Below are positions 24,532 through 32,314 of a stretch of 45,429 bases of DNA, piece after piece. Origin of the DNA: Bdellovibrionales bacterium (GTDB lineage: Bacteria; Bdellovibrionota; Bdellovibrionia; Bdellovibrionales; UBA1609). Within the stretch, counting starts at the first letter, position 1, and each line of letters opens with the position of its first letter. The notes beneath the pieces were generated by a model. The model was not told where the DNA came from. It was given only the letters and a program-made list of their open reading frames with translations, and searched no databases. The stretch is taken from contig SKYF01000067.1 of NCBI GenBank assembly GCA_007128005.1, positions 1 through 45,429 of the forward strand, written 5' to 3'. The position numbers and the translations under genes were made by a program.

Positions 24532-25392
24532 TTAAACTGAAACTTCGAAGTCCCGTAGGGCCTGAGTCAGGGATGTCTTAGTGTCGGTTTTTTCACTGCG
24601 TTGCCCGATAATCAGAGCACAGGCGGTCTGGTAGTCTCCAGCCGGAAAGCTCTTATTGATCGAGCCCGGGATCACTATAGAGTTGGCCGGCACGCGGCCA
24701 CGCAGAGTTTTTGGCTCTGATCCAGTGACATCTATAATTTTAGTGGATGCCGTGAGGGTCACACCGGCCCCGATCACAGCCCCCTGTTCCACAATCACTC
24801 CCTCAACCACAATCGAGCGGCTGCCAATAAAGGCATTGTCTTCAATAATCACCGGATTGGCTTGAACGGGCTCAAGCACGCCCCCTAAGCCGACACCTCC
24901 GGAGATATGGACATTTTCTCCCACCTGAGCGCATGAGCCCACAGTGGCCCAGGTGTCGATCATGCTGCCTTTGCCGACATAGGCCCCAATGTTCACATAA
25001 GAGGGCATGAGGATCGCTCCTCGGTCCACAAAGGCCCCTTTTCGGACCAGGGCCTGGGGCACCACTCGCACGCCCTCTTCTCCTGTCCACTTTTTTAGGG
25101 GGATCTTGTCAAAGTAGTTAAAGGCCCCGGCCTCAAGTAGCTGCATTTTTTGTTTGCGAAAATAGAGGAGAATGGCCTGCTTCAGCCACTGATGGGTCAC
25201 CCACTCTCCGTCCACTTGACTGCAAACTCGCCACAGCCCTGTGTTCAGCCCCTCAATGGCGCGGTCAATGGCCTCGGACTGGGAGGTGGAGATCTGGCTA
25301 AAGTCGGTGATCTGGGCTGAGTGTTCATAGAGCTCGGAGATGATGTTTTCAAGCTCGCGGCTTGCGGCCTGGTGGGGCATATCAGATTTCAT
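24532..25392 (-). CDS. dapD: 2,3,4,5-tetrahydropyridine-2,6-dicarboxylate N-succinyltransferase
   Basis: DapD succinylates tetrahydrodipicolinate using succinyl-CoA, committing carbon to the succinylase route to meso-diaminopimelate for peptidoglycan and lysine. The 286-residue protein has an N-terminal helical domain and a left-handed beta-helix built from hexapeptide repeats, including GAYVGKGSMIDTWATVGSCA, HISGGVGLGGVLEP and NAFIGSRSIVVEGVIV, all characteristic of DapD. Start ATG 25392 has AAAGGAG 8 bases upstream. It lies 13 bases after the MpaA-like gene, so they are an operon. Confidence 0.95.
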   Translation of the reverse strand: MKSDMPHQAASRELENIISELYEHSAQITDFSQISTSQSEAIDRAIEGLNTGLWRVCSQVDGEWVTHQWLKQAILLYFRKQKMQLLEAGAFNYFDKIPLKKWTGEEGVRVVPQALVRKGAFVDRGAILMPSYVNIGAYVGKGSMIDTWATVGSCAQVGENVHISGGVGLGGVLEPVQANPVIIEDNAFIGSRSIVVEGVIVEQGAVIGAGVTLTASTKIIDVTGSEPKTLRGRVPANSIVIPGSINKSFPAGDYQTACALIIGQRSEKTDTKTSLTQALRDFEVSV

Positions 25393-25405
25393 GGCTGTCT
25401 CTCCT

Positions 25406-26062
25406 TTAACTGAGATTCTCACTGAGTTTGAGGCATTCAATAATGGCTGGGGCATGTTTGCCAACAATGACCTCGGGGTCAAGGCCCCTTTCGATTTCAT
25501 AGGTGAGGGTGGGCATCTCTCGCTCCAGCCCACAGTAGGTGCCAAGGCAGCCGGGCGTGGGATAGCCGATGGAGTCTTTGATCTCATATCCGGTGTGTTT
25601 GGCAATGAGTTCTGCCTGAGCCCGACAGTTGCCATTGATGTTGAGTAAGGGCTTCCATGAGTGAAGACTCAATACGAACTGGGGCTGGTAGGTTTCAAGC
25701 CACTGGACAAGGGCTTCATTTTCGGGGGCCTCGCAGGGTCTAGATCCCGGGTGATAGCGCTCCTCAGCCACCTCCGCAGTCCAGTCGGCGGTGGGCAGGT
25801 TGCGGTTGAGATCAATGCCTTGAGCATTTTTGCGCTGGCCTCGGATCGCCCCATCGGTGTTGAACATAGGCACAATGGTCAGGCGCATCTTATAGGAAAA
25901 GGCCTTGGCAAAGCGGTTGATAAGAGCGTGAGCGGCAACAATTCCCTCCCACTCATCCCCATGGACTCCGCCCAGGACCAAGACATTGGGGCCGGCATGG
26001 CCAAAGAGGTGAGCCACAATGGGCAAATTCTGAGAGGTTTGGCCGAATATAAAACTTTTCAC
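25406..26062 (-). CDS. mpaA: MpaA-like M14 family zinc amidase/carboxypeptidase
   Basis: E. coli MpaA cleaves the gamma-D-Glu-meso-DAP bond of murein peptides during recycling. The 218-residue protein has zinc ligands His and Glu in GGVHGDEWEG, a third ligand His in SLHSW, and the MpaA-like order NTDG, NAQGIDLNRNLPTADW (with the substrate-binding R-N of LNRN), a PENEAL segment, SIGYPTPGCLGTYCGL and a late catalytic Glu in LTYEIERG. Only about 218 residues are present against roughly 240 in E. coli. The GTG start at 26062 has GAGGG 8 bases upstream; an ATG between them runs straight into a stop. Divergent from lysC. Activity on the murein tripeptide is inferred by similarity only. Confidence 0.78.
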   Translation of the reverse strand: MKSFIFGQTSQNLPIVAHLFGHAGPNVLVLGGVHGDEWEGIVAAHALINRFAKAFSYKMRLTIVPMFNTDGAIRGQRKNAQGIDLNRNLPTADWTAEVAEERYHPGSRPCEAPENEALVQWLETYQPQFVLSLHSWKPLLNINGNCRAQAELIAKHTGYEIKDSIGYPTPGCLGTYCGLEREMPTLTYEIERGLDPEVIVGKHAPAIIECLKLSENLS

Positions 26063-26102
26063 TAGTTCATCCCTCGTGTAGTGTTTGCTTCACATGGGAG
26101 AG

Positions 26103-27323
26103 ATGAAAACGCAAGCCAGACTCATGGTCAAGAAGTTCGGAGGCACCTCGGTGGGCTCGGTCGAGCGCATTGAGGCCGTTGCAGCTCGTGTATGGGAGGA
26201 CATCCAGCAGGGGCAAAGGCCCGTGGTGGTGGCCTCTGCGATGTCGGGCGAGACCAACCGGTTGGTGCGGCTGGCCGGAGAGATTGATCCCTTTAACCGA
26301 GGCATGGCCTACGATATGCTGCTGGCCTCAGGGGAGCAGGTCTCCATAGCTCTGTTGGCCATGGCTTTGGAGAAGCGCGGCATAAGAGCCGTGCCCCTTT
26401 TGGCCCATCAGGTGGGCATTCAGACTGACTCTGTGTACTCTAAAGCCCGGATTCAAGGGGTGAAGTCTGAGCGTCTTATGCGCCTTGTCGATGAGGGGGT
26501 GGTTCCCGTGGTGGCGGGCTTTCAGGGAGTGACTCTGGAAGATCGAATCACCACCTTGGGGCGAGGGGGGTCGGACACTACGGCGGTGGCTCTGGCTGCA
26601 GCCTTGGGCAGTTCAGCCTGTGAGATTTATACCGATGTACCGGCAGTTTTTACCGCCGATCCGCGATTGGTTCCCAAAGCCAAAGAGGTGCCTTTTTTGA
26701 GCTTTGAGGAGATGATGGAAATGGCCTCCCTTGGTTCAAAGGTGCTGCATTTTCGCTGCGTGGAACTGGCGGTGAAGTTTGGGGTCAAGATTCACGTGCG
26801 TTCGACTTTTGAGAAGCGCGAGGGGACTTGGGTGGTCCCGGAAGGAGAGCGAATGGAAGCTCCAGTGGTGTCCTCTGTCACTCACGACGGGCAGACAGTG
26901 GTTTTTAAATTATTTCCTGTTCCCTTTGGGCCGGGCTTTCTGGCCGAACTCTTTGAACACCTGGCAGAAAAGGGGGTGGTGGTGGACATTATCACTCAAA
27001 GCCAAAACGAGGAGGGGCAGCGTCTGGCCTTTTCCGTGAATGAGGAGGATCGTCCTTTGGTGGAAAAGACTCTGCAAACGCGCCTGCCCGAGGGCAGCCA
27101 GGTTGTGGTGATGGACCAGATGGCCAAGATCTCAACTGTGGGTGTGGGGATGCGCAATCATCCCGGTGTGGCGGCAAGGTTTTTCAAAGTGCTTCATGAG
27201 CTCAATATTCCCCTTCATTTGGTGACCACATCTGAAATCAAAATCAGTGCAGTGATCGACAAGGAGAACTTGCCCCGAGCGGCGCAGTCTCTGCACAGAG
27301 CCTTCTCCTTGGAAGAGGATTAG
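26103..27323 (+). CDS. lysC: aspartate kinase
   Basis: Aspartate kinase phosphorylates aspartate, the first step toward lysine, threonine and methionine. The 406-residue protein begins with the kinase motif VKKFGGTSVGS and continues with the GRGGSDTTAVALA segment, the EIYTDVPAVFTADPR loop, and two C-terminal ACT domains that bind feedback inhibitors (FAEL-type repeats near VVDIITQSQ and LHLVTTSEIKISAVI). The layout is the monofunctional single-polypeptide type. ATG 26103 was chosen as GGGAGAG precedes it, although the spacing is short; ATG 26124 is possible. It is followed after 3 bases by lysA. Confidence 0.93.
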   Translation: MKTQARLMVKKFGGTSVGSVERIEAVAARVWEDIQQGQRPVVVASAMSGETNRLVRLAGEIDPFNRGMAYDMLLASGEQVSIALLAMALEKRGIRAVPLLAHQVGIQTDSVYSKARIQGVKSERLMRLVDEGVVPVVAGFQGVTLEDRITTLGRGGSDTTAVALAAALGSSACEIYTDVPAVFTADPRLVPKAKEVPFLSFEEMMEMASLGSKVLHFRCVELAVKFGVKIHVRSTFEKREGTWVVPEGERMEAPVVSSVTHDGQTVVFKLFPVPFGPGFLAELFEHLAEKGVVVDIITQSQNEEGQRLAFSVNEEDRPLVEKTLQTRLPEGSQVVVMDQMAKISTVGVGMRNHPGVAARFFKVLHELNIPLHLVTTSEIKISAVIDKENLPRAAQSLHRAFSLEED

Positions 27324-27326
27324 ACC

Positions 27327-28553
27327 GTGGCCTTTTCCTATGTGGACGGACAGTTGGCTCGCCTCAGTTTGGCTGGCTCCCCGCAGCTGATTGCAGATAT
27401 CGTCAAAGATCGTCATCGGGCTTTCTATCTCTATGACCTTCAGGGTATAGGTGAGCGGGTGAGAGAGCTGCAAACGGCCCTCAGCGGGCTCAATATGGGC
27501 ATCCACTACGCCGTCAAAGCCAATCACCACCCAGAGGTGATCAAGACGATTGCAGGGCTCGGCTGTGGAGTGGACGTGGTTTCTGGAGGAGAGCTCAACA
27601 GGGCTTTGGAGGCCGGAGTGGGGGGTGAGAGAATTGTCTTTTCGGGGGTAGGAAAAAGCCGGGGGGAGATTGAGCTGGCTTTAAGGCAGTCCATCTTTCA
27701 GATCAATGTGGAAAGTCCCCAGGAGTTGGAGCGCATTGCCAAGGTGGGGGCAGAGCTCGGCCTTCAGGCCCCGGTGGCCTTTCGTATGAATCCCGATGTC
27801 AGTCCTGACACTCACCCCTATATTAAGACGGGCTTTCGCGACAACAAGTTCGGCATGGACGAGGCGCTGCTGCCCGAACTGTTTAAAATCCTAAAAGAGA
27901 ACTCTGCTCACCTCAAGCTCATGGGCTTGACAATGCACATCGGCTCTCAACTCAGAGAGCTGTCTGCGGTCTTTGAGGCAGTGGGTAAAATCTGGCGGCT
28001 GTTTGAGGAGATCAGATCCCAGGGTTTTGATTTGCAGACACTGGATGTGGGAGGAGGGCTGGGCATTGACTATCACTCAGACTCCTTTAAAGAAGAGGCC
28101 GAGTTGATGAAGCGCTACGGACAGGAGCTGAGAGATCGCTTTTCAGGGGAGAGGGCAAAGTCTGTGCGGCTGCTCTGTGAGCCGGGCAGGATACTGGTGG
28201 CAAGGTTTGGCTTGCTTTTGACCCAAGTGGAGTATGTGAAGCGGACCCCTTATAAGAACTTTGCCATTGTCAATTCGGGGATGCACCATCTGCTGAGACC
28301 AGCTCTTTACCAAGCTCAGCACCGGATATTGCCTTTAAGCCTTGGGGGCAGCAAGGCTGGCGCCTCAGACCAGGAGGTCTATGATGTGGTGGGCCCGATC
28401 TGTGAGTCTGCTGATGTGTTGGGTTTTGACCGCAGGCTGCCTCGCCTCGATGAGGGCGATTGGCTGGCCGTGGCCGACTGCGGAGCCTATGGAGCAGTGA
28501 TGGCCTCTCAGTACAACTTGCATGAGTTGCCCGAAGAGGTCGTGCTGTCCTGA
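27327..28553 (+). CDS. lysA: diaminopimelate decarboxylase
   Basis: LysA converts meso-diaminopimelate to L-lysine using PLP. The 408-residue fold-type III enzyme has the PLP-binding Lys in IHYAVKANHHP, the VSGGEL helix, a conserved glycine loop VGGGLGIDY for phosphate binding, and the C-terminal substrate Cys/Tyr region (GPICESADVLGFDR and DCGAYG). The GTG start lies 3 bases after the lysC stop, so translation is coupled. The next gene follows after 19 bases with AAAGGAGGG, suggesting a three-gene operon. Confidence 0.95.
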   Translation: MAFSYVDGQLARLSLAGSPQLIADIVKDRHRAFYLYDLQGIGERVRELQTALSGLNMGIHYAVKANHHPEVIKTIAGLGCGVDVVSGGELNRALEAGVGGERIVFSGVGKSRGEIELALRQSIFQINVESPQELERIAKVGAELGLQAPVAFRMNPDVSPDTHPYIKTGFRDNKFGMDEALLPELFKILKENSAHLKLMGLTMHIGSQLRELSAVFEAVGKIWRLFEEIRSQGFDLQTLDVGGGLGIDYHSDSFKEEAELMKRYGQELRDRFSGERAKSVRLLCEPGRILVARFGLLLTQVEYVKRTPYKNFAIVNSGMHHLLRPALYQAQHRILPLSLGGSKAGASDQEVYDVVGPICESADVLGFDRRLPRLDEGDWLAVADCGAYGAVMASQYNLHELPEEVVLS

Positions 28554-28572
28554 TAAAGGAGGGTTTTTAAAG

Positions 28573-29940
28573 ATGATTGAGATAATCAACCCGGCCACAG
28601 AGGAAGTCCTAAGTGAGTGGCTGCCCCTGAGTGAAGCAGAAATCGAGGACTCTTTGTCCAGAGCTCAAAGAGGCTTTGAGCACTTTTGGAGGGGCTTGGA
28701 GCTCGAGGAGAGGCTGGTGAGAGTTGAGCGCCTCGGGCAGCTTTTAAAGGAGCGGGAAGAGGACTTGGCCCGGCTGATTTCCCTTGAGATGGGGAAGGTT
28801 TTTAAGGAAGCCAAGGCAGAGATAAAAAAATGCCAATTGCTATGCGCTCATTATGTGGATGAGGCGGAAGCTGCTTTGAGGCCCTTAAATGTTTCCACCG
28901 AGGCACAAAAAAGCTATGTCAGCTTTGAACCCCTAGGGGTGGTTCTGGGGATTATGCCCTGGAACTTTCCCTTCTGGCAGGCCCTGCGCTTTGCTGTTCC
29001 GACACTGATTTCAGGAAACACTGTTTTGTTAAAGTCAGCCTCCAATGTGATGGGCTGCGGGGAGAAAATTGAGGAGCTCTTTGAGGAGGCCGGATTTCCC
29101 GAAGGGGTTTTTCAAAACATAAAAATTCTAGGGCGGAATACGGCTGGGTTGATTGCCGACCCCCGAGTCAAGGCCTTGTCCCTGACCGGCAGTACGGAGG
29201 TGGGCCGCAAGGTGGCGGCTCTGGCCGGCCAGCACTTGAAAAAAGCGGTGTTGGAGTTGGGGGGCAGCGACCCCGTAGTTGTACTAGATGATGCGGATCT
29301 CGACTGGGCGGCCGAGCAGTGTCTGCGCTCCAGGCTGGCCAACGCAGGGCAGAGTTGCATTGCCGCCAAGCGCTTGATCGTCACGCAAAAAAATTACGCT
29401 GACTTTGTGGAGAGACTCAAAGAGGGTTTGAGTCCACTCAAGTGGGGTGACCCCTTTGCTGAGGAGACGGCCTATGGGCCGATGGCTAGAAAAGACTTGC
29501 GCGATGAGCTCAAAGAGCAGGTGGAGAGAAGCCTTCACCAAGGGGCTCGCTGTGTGATTGGAGGTGAAGTTCCAGATCAAAAGGGCTTCTTTTATCAGGC
29601 AAGCCTGTTAGATGAAGTGGGGCCAGGGCATGCGGCCTTTGAGGAGGAGCTCTTTGGTCCGGTGCTGGCTGTGGTTCCAGTAAGAAGTGAGGATGAAGCC
29701 ATCCGGCTTGCCAATCAGACTTCCTTTGGTCTGGGAGCTTCGGTTTACTCTCAGGATCTTGACAGAGCCGAGCATGTGGCCCGCAAGCAGCTTGAGGCCG
29801 GCAATTGCTTTGTCAATGACCTGGTTCGCTCCCACCCTAGGCTTCCTTTTGGAGGAGTAAAGGATTCTGGCTGGGGCCGAGAACTTTCATTTTTTGGTCC
29901 GCGGGAGTTCTGCAATATAAAAACAGTTTATATAAGATAA
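28573..29940 (+). CDS. NAD(P)-dependent aldehyde dehydrogenase, succinate-semialdehyde type
   Basis: This family oxidises semialdehydes to carboxylic acids with NAD(P)+. The 455-residue protein has GIMPWNFPFWQ (cofactor domain), the SLTGSTEVGRKVA glycine loop, the catalytic base in VLELGGSDP, and the nucleophile in NAGQSCIAAKR, followed by FNDLV-type substrate loop and a GVKDSGWGREL motif near the C-terminus. Length and the short N-terminus fit the succinate-semialdehyde dehydrogenase branch (Sad/YneI or GabD-like). Start ATG 28573 follows AAAGGAGGG. Position after lysA may indicate a link to lysine or DAP-derived semialdehydes, but it could be an unrelated downstream gene. Confidence 0.85.
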   Translation: MIEIINPATEEVLSEWLPLSEAEIEDSLSRAQRGFEHFWRGLELEERLVRVERLGQLLKEREEDLARLISLEMGKVFKEAKAEIKKCQLLCAHYVDEAEAALRPLNVSTEAQKSYVSFEPLGVVLGIMPWNFPFWQALRFAVPTLISGNTVLLKSASNVMGCGEKIEELFEEAGFPEGVFQNIKILGRNTAGLIADPRVKALSLTGSTEVGRKVAALAGQHLKKAVLELGGSDPVVVLDDADLDWAAEQCLRSRLANAGQSCIAAKRLIVTQKNYADFVERLKEGLSPLKWGDPFAEETAYGPMARKDLRDELKEQVERSLHQGARCVIGGEVPDQKGFFYQASLLDEVGPGHAAFEEELFGPVLAVVPVRSEDEAIRLANQTSFGLGASVYSQDLDRAEHVARKQLEAGNCFVNDLVRSHPRLPFGGVKDSGWGRELSFFGPREFCNIKTVYIR

Positions 29941-29955
29941 AAATTATATAAGATT

Positions 29956-29987
29956 AAAAAAAACCGGCTCTCATTCTGAGAGCCGGT
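29956..29987 (-). terminator. intrinsic terminator on the minus strand
   Basis: A 10-bp perfect stem (ACCGGCTCTC / GAGAGCCGGT) with a 5-base loop at 29963-29987 is followed on the minus strand by eight T (plus-strand A56-A63 of this block). On the plus strand there is no T run, so the signal belongs to minus-strand transcription: either the guaB/guaC-type gene some 245 bases upstream or the small RNA candidate just upstream. Confidence 0.9.
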
Positions 29988-30096
29988 CGAGCGCAACAAG
30001 AACAACAATTTCTGACCGCTGAATCCTTCATACAGTCATAGTCAACAGAATAGGAAACTCACTCGGGAGAAGAACAATGGGAAACAACAATGTTCT
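29956..30096 (-). ncRNA. candidate small RNA of about 140 nt
   Basis: The minus-strand stretch between an inferred promoter (30103-30131) and a strong intrinsic terminator has no worthwhile reading frame. It would give a transcript of about 140 bases with a promoter, an unstructured part and a terminator hairpin. The unstructured part contains three repeats of an ATTGTT-TT-type motif (minus strand), a repeat style that can act as an unpaired binding site. Alternatively, this could be an untranslated 3' end of the upstream gene, so it is a candidate only. Confidence 0.35.
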
Positions 30097-30102
30097 GATC
30101 TG

Positions 30103-30131
30103 AGATTAGGGGGTCGAAGTCGTCTCGTCAA
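30103..30131 (-). promoter_or_regulatory. candidate promoter for a small RNA
   Basis: Reading on the minus strand, TTGACG (30126-30131), 17-base spacer, TAATCT (30103-30108). The inferred start is near 30096. The -35 matches consensus at five of six positions, the -10 at three. Confidence 0.35.
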
Positions 30132-30160
30132 AGGGGAAGATTGAGGTGGATTGCGTCTAA

Positions 30161-30192
30161 GTTGTCATGCAAAATGTTAACTGCATGACAAC
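30161..30192. repeat. 11-bp perfect inverted repeat, possible regulator site
   Basis: GTTGTCATGCA (30161-30171) and TGCATGACAAC (30182-30192) are exact reverse complements separated by 10 bases. It lies about 40 bases after the guaB/guaC stop and 30 bases upstream of the candidate sRNA promoter -35. There is no T-run on either strand, so it is not a standard intrinsic terminator. It may be a protein-binding operator or a 3' stabilising hairpin. Confidence 0.55.
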
Positions 30193-30232
30193 CTTGGCTG
30201 TTTATTGAAAGGTCTAGTTTTTTAAAGCCGGG

Positions 30233-31282
30233 TCAGGACTTAAGTCCATGAGCCCGACTTTCCAGATGGCCCATGGTGGTCATCTCGAGGAACAGGGCCT
30301 GCTCGCTCATCTCAGAAATTTGTTTGGCGTTGAGATAGCTCATTCCACTGCGCAGGCCTCCGGCCAACTCATGAATCACTGTATCGATATGGCCCTTGAT
30401 GGGCACAAGAGTGGACTCGCCTTCGGGAGCCATGCCCTCAGGCACTCCTCCCCGCCAGATATTTTGCGCCTCTCGAGAGGCCATGCCCCGATAGCGCTTT
30501 CGACCTCCAGTGATCTCACCCGGAGTCTCAATGGTTCCGGCAAGAATAGAGCCAAGCATTACAGTCTGGGCTCCGGCGGCCAGTGCCTTGACCACATCCC
30601 CCGAGGTCTTAATTCCACCGTCTGCGATGAGTGGCACAGAGTGCTCCCGAGTGATTTCCGCACAGAGAGCCACGGCCGTCAGCTGTGGAACCCCACAGCC
30701 CGTGATAACGCGTGTGGTGCACATGGAGCCGGGGCCAATGCCCACCTTTATGGCATCAGCTCCGGCCTCAATCAAATCGAGGCAAGCCTGGGGACTGGCC
30801 ACGTTGCCGGCAATGACCTCCACCTCAGGGAAACTGTCCTTCATCCATTTGAGAATATCTATCATAGCCAGGGAGTGGCCGTGGGCGATGTCAATGGTCA
30901 GGACATTGGCTCCAGCCTGAACCAGGGCTGTGGCCCGCTCGCGACCTTCGACATTGACCCCTACGCTGGCTCCAATGTGCTTGGCGCCCTCCTCCTTGAG
31001 ACGGCCAATCTGGTGGCACTGCTCGGCGATGCTCATAAAGCGGTGAACAATTCCAAAGGCCCCCAGTCGGTCCATACTTAGAGCCATCTCCCACTCTGTG
31101 ATAGTGTCCATATTGGCGCTGATAAAGGGCTTCTGCAGAGTCACTTTTCGGGTTAAAGGGCTGCTGAGGTCTGGATCTCTTCGCGAGCGCACATCGGATT
31201 TTTGCGGCATCAGCAAGACATCATCATAGGTGAGGGCTCGGCCGCGATGCTTAATTTCCTTCCAGGTGAACATAAGGCTCAT
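30233..31282 (-). CDS. guaC: IMP dehydrogenase / GMP reductase family protein, probably GMP reductase
   Basis: The 349-residue TIM-barrel protein lacks the CBS domains of IMP dehydrogenase. Visible are a typical N-terminus (LTYDDVLLMPQKS), the barrel region IDIAHGHS, the loop with the catalytic Cys in GIGPGSMCTTR, the phosphate loops IADGGIKTSGD and MLGSILAGT, and GGLRSGMSY. IMP dehydrogenases carry an Arg-Tyr pair in the mobile flap. Here the flap region NIWRGGVPEGMAPEGE aligns better with the GGV segment of GMP reductase. Length also equals GMP reductase (about 347). Thus GMP to IMP reduction is favoured, but CBS-less IMP dehydrogenases exist. Start 31282 has AAGGAG 8 bases upstream; longer frames upstream are rejected. 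The next gene on this strand is 17 bases upstream. Confidence 0.75.
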   Translation of the reverse strand: MSLMFTWKEIKHRGRALTYDDVLLMPQKSDVRSRRDPDLSSPLTRKVTLQKPFISANMDTITEWEMALSMDRLGAFGIVHRFMSIAEQCHQIGRLKEEGAKHIGASVGVNVEGRERATALVQAGANVLTIDIAHGHSLAMIDILKWMKDSFPEVEVIAGNVASPQACLDLIEAGADAIKVGIGPGSMCTTRVITGCGVPQLTAVALCAEITREHSVPLIADGGIKTSGDVVKALAAGAQTVMLGSILAGTIETPGEITGGRKRYRGMASREAQNIWRGGVPEGMAPEGESTLVPIKGHIDTVIHELAGGLRSGMSYLNAKQISEMSEQALFLEMTTMGHLESRAHGLKS

Positions 31283-31299
31283 ACTCACAACTCCTTCCT

Positions 31300-32076
31300 T
31301 TAATTGCTTCGAGCGGGGACAGAGAGCTCCAGGTTGAGCGGCTGAGCTCTTCCCCTGCGCGATCGAAACAGGGACAATAGAAAAATCTGCGAAATCAACA
31401 AGACGAACACTCTTCCAAGGTCTACCACTAGGGCCACCAAATAGAGAGTGAAAAAATTCTCTTCTCCAGGAGCCTGTCTGAGCCAAGCTGTCAGGGCCTC
31501 CCAAGCAAAATCCGCAGAGGCTCCCAAGATCAAGAACAGGCTCAAAGGCAGCATCATCCATCCTCGGGTGAGCTGCCAGGACTCCTTAAGCGCATCCAGC
31601 TCACCTCTTGGGTGACGAGAGTCAAAGAGCACCAGGAGGTTAACAAAAGAATAGCGGAGGGCTAAAAAAAGTCCTGGCAGGATCAGCAGCACAAGGCCAA
31701 GGAGAATGCGCGCCAGAGCTCTTAGGTTCTCTCTGAGAAGCTCTGCCCAGCGCGCCAGAAAAAAGGATCCAAGGCGAATGGGGCTGGTTTTTTGGACCAC
31801 CTCTGCCGTGCGCAGAGAGAATACAAAAATAAATACTATATATTTTAAGAAGTTGAGGCCGGCGAGCAGGTAAAAGGACGGATCCATAGCCCCCGAATCG
31901 AGACTCGGGCTCTGCTGAGACTGCATAACGAGGGCCTGCAGGGGCACAAAAACCAACAGCAGTGCAGGGATGAGATTTGAACTCGAGCCCTTTAGCACGG
32001 GCCCAAGCTGCTCGCCCACATCCTTAAAGGCAGGTAAGATTTCATCGCACAGGTGGGATTGAAAACCTTTAAACAC
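31300..32076 (-). CDS. multi-pass membrane protein of unknown function
   Basis: A 258-residue protein with about five to six hydrophobic segments, for example NLIPALLLVFVPLQALV, FLKYIVFIFVFSL, ILLGLVLLILPGLFLALRYSFVNLLVLF, LPLSLFLILGASAD and LYLVALVVDLGRVFVLL. The central helix-turn ending in ALKESWQLTRGWMM is the E-x-x-x-x-S-x-x-(L/V)-x-x-G pattern of YciC/glycerophosphodiesterase membrane-domain-like proteins. That is a weak resemblance only. Start is GTG 32076. It lies upstream of the GMP reductase-like gene on the same strand with a 17-base gap, so the two are likely one operon. Confidence 0.6.
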   Translation of the reverse strand: MFKGFQSHLCDEILPAFKDVGEQLGPVLKGSSSNLIPALLLVFVPLQALVMQSQQSPSLDSGAMDPSFYLLAGLNFLKYIVFIFVFSLRTAEVVQKTSPIRLGSFFLARWAELLRENLRALARILLGLVLLILPGLFLALRYSFVNLLVLFDSRHPRGELDALKESWQLTRGWMMLPLSLFLILGASADFAWEALTAWLRQAPGEENFFTLYLVALVVDLGRVFVLLISQIFLLSLFRSRRGRAQPLNLELSVPARSN

Positions 32077-32201
32077 AGGCCTGAGTTACACTAAACGACT
32101 GCGCAAAGCACCCCCAAAACAAGCCCAATTGGCCTCGACTTTTGTCTTGATGCGTCGAACTCAGTCATGTAATTTCAACAACTTAGCCTAAAAATTATAT
32201 A

Positions 32202-32220
32202 TGGTTCCGTTTTGGAACCA
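32202..32220. repeat. 7-bp hairpin between divergent genes
   Basis: TGGTTCC and GGAACCA are separated by GTTTT in the region upstream of the subtilase gene. On the minus strand the stem is followed by an AT-rich TATATAATTTTT run, so it could function as a terminator on that strand, although no minus-strand gene ends here. A role as an operator for either divergent gene is also possible. Confidence 0.35.
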
Positions 32221-32226
32221 AACTCT

Positions 32227-32255
32227 TTGCATTAAATTCAAAACTATTTAAGAAT
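32227..32255 (+). promoter_or_regulatory. candidate subtilase promoter
   Basis: TTGCAT (32227-32232), 17-base spacer, AAGAAT (32250-32255), placing transcription start near 32262 and a leader of about 50 bases before the ATG at 32315. It lies directly downstream of the 7-bp hairpin. Confidence 0.4.
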
Positions 32256-32314
32256 TCTTACACACCAAAGGGACGGGCCAATGAAGGCCCACTCCAGGGA
32301 AAGGGAGGCGCGCC

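Noticed and set aside
25393-25635. Longer dapD starting at 25635
   Set aside because: The extension is antisense-like and overlaps the MpaA gene; AAAGGAG precedes 25392, giving the standard DapD length.
30248-31081. Long open frame of 277 codons antisense to the GMP reductase-like gene
   Set aside because: It is an opposite-strand shadow of a well-conserved enzyme and has no recognisable motif or ribosome-binding site.
31283-31561. N-terminal extension of the IMPDH/GMP reductase gene to 442 residues
   Set aside because: It overlaps the membrane-protein gene in another frame, and AAGGAG stands before 31282.
32202-32220. Terminator for a minus-strand gene
   Set aside because: No minus-strand gene ends nearby; kept only as a hairpin or operator candidate.
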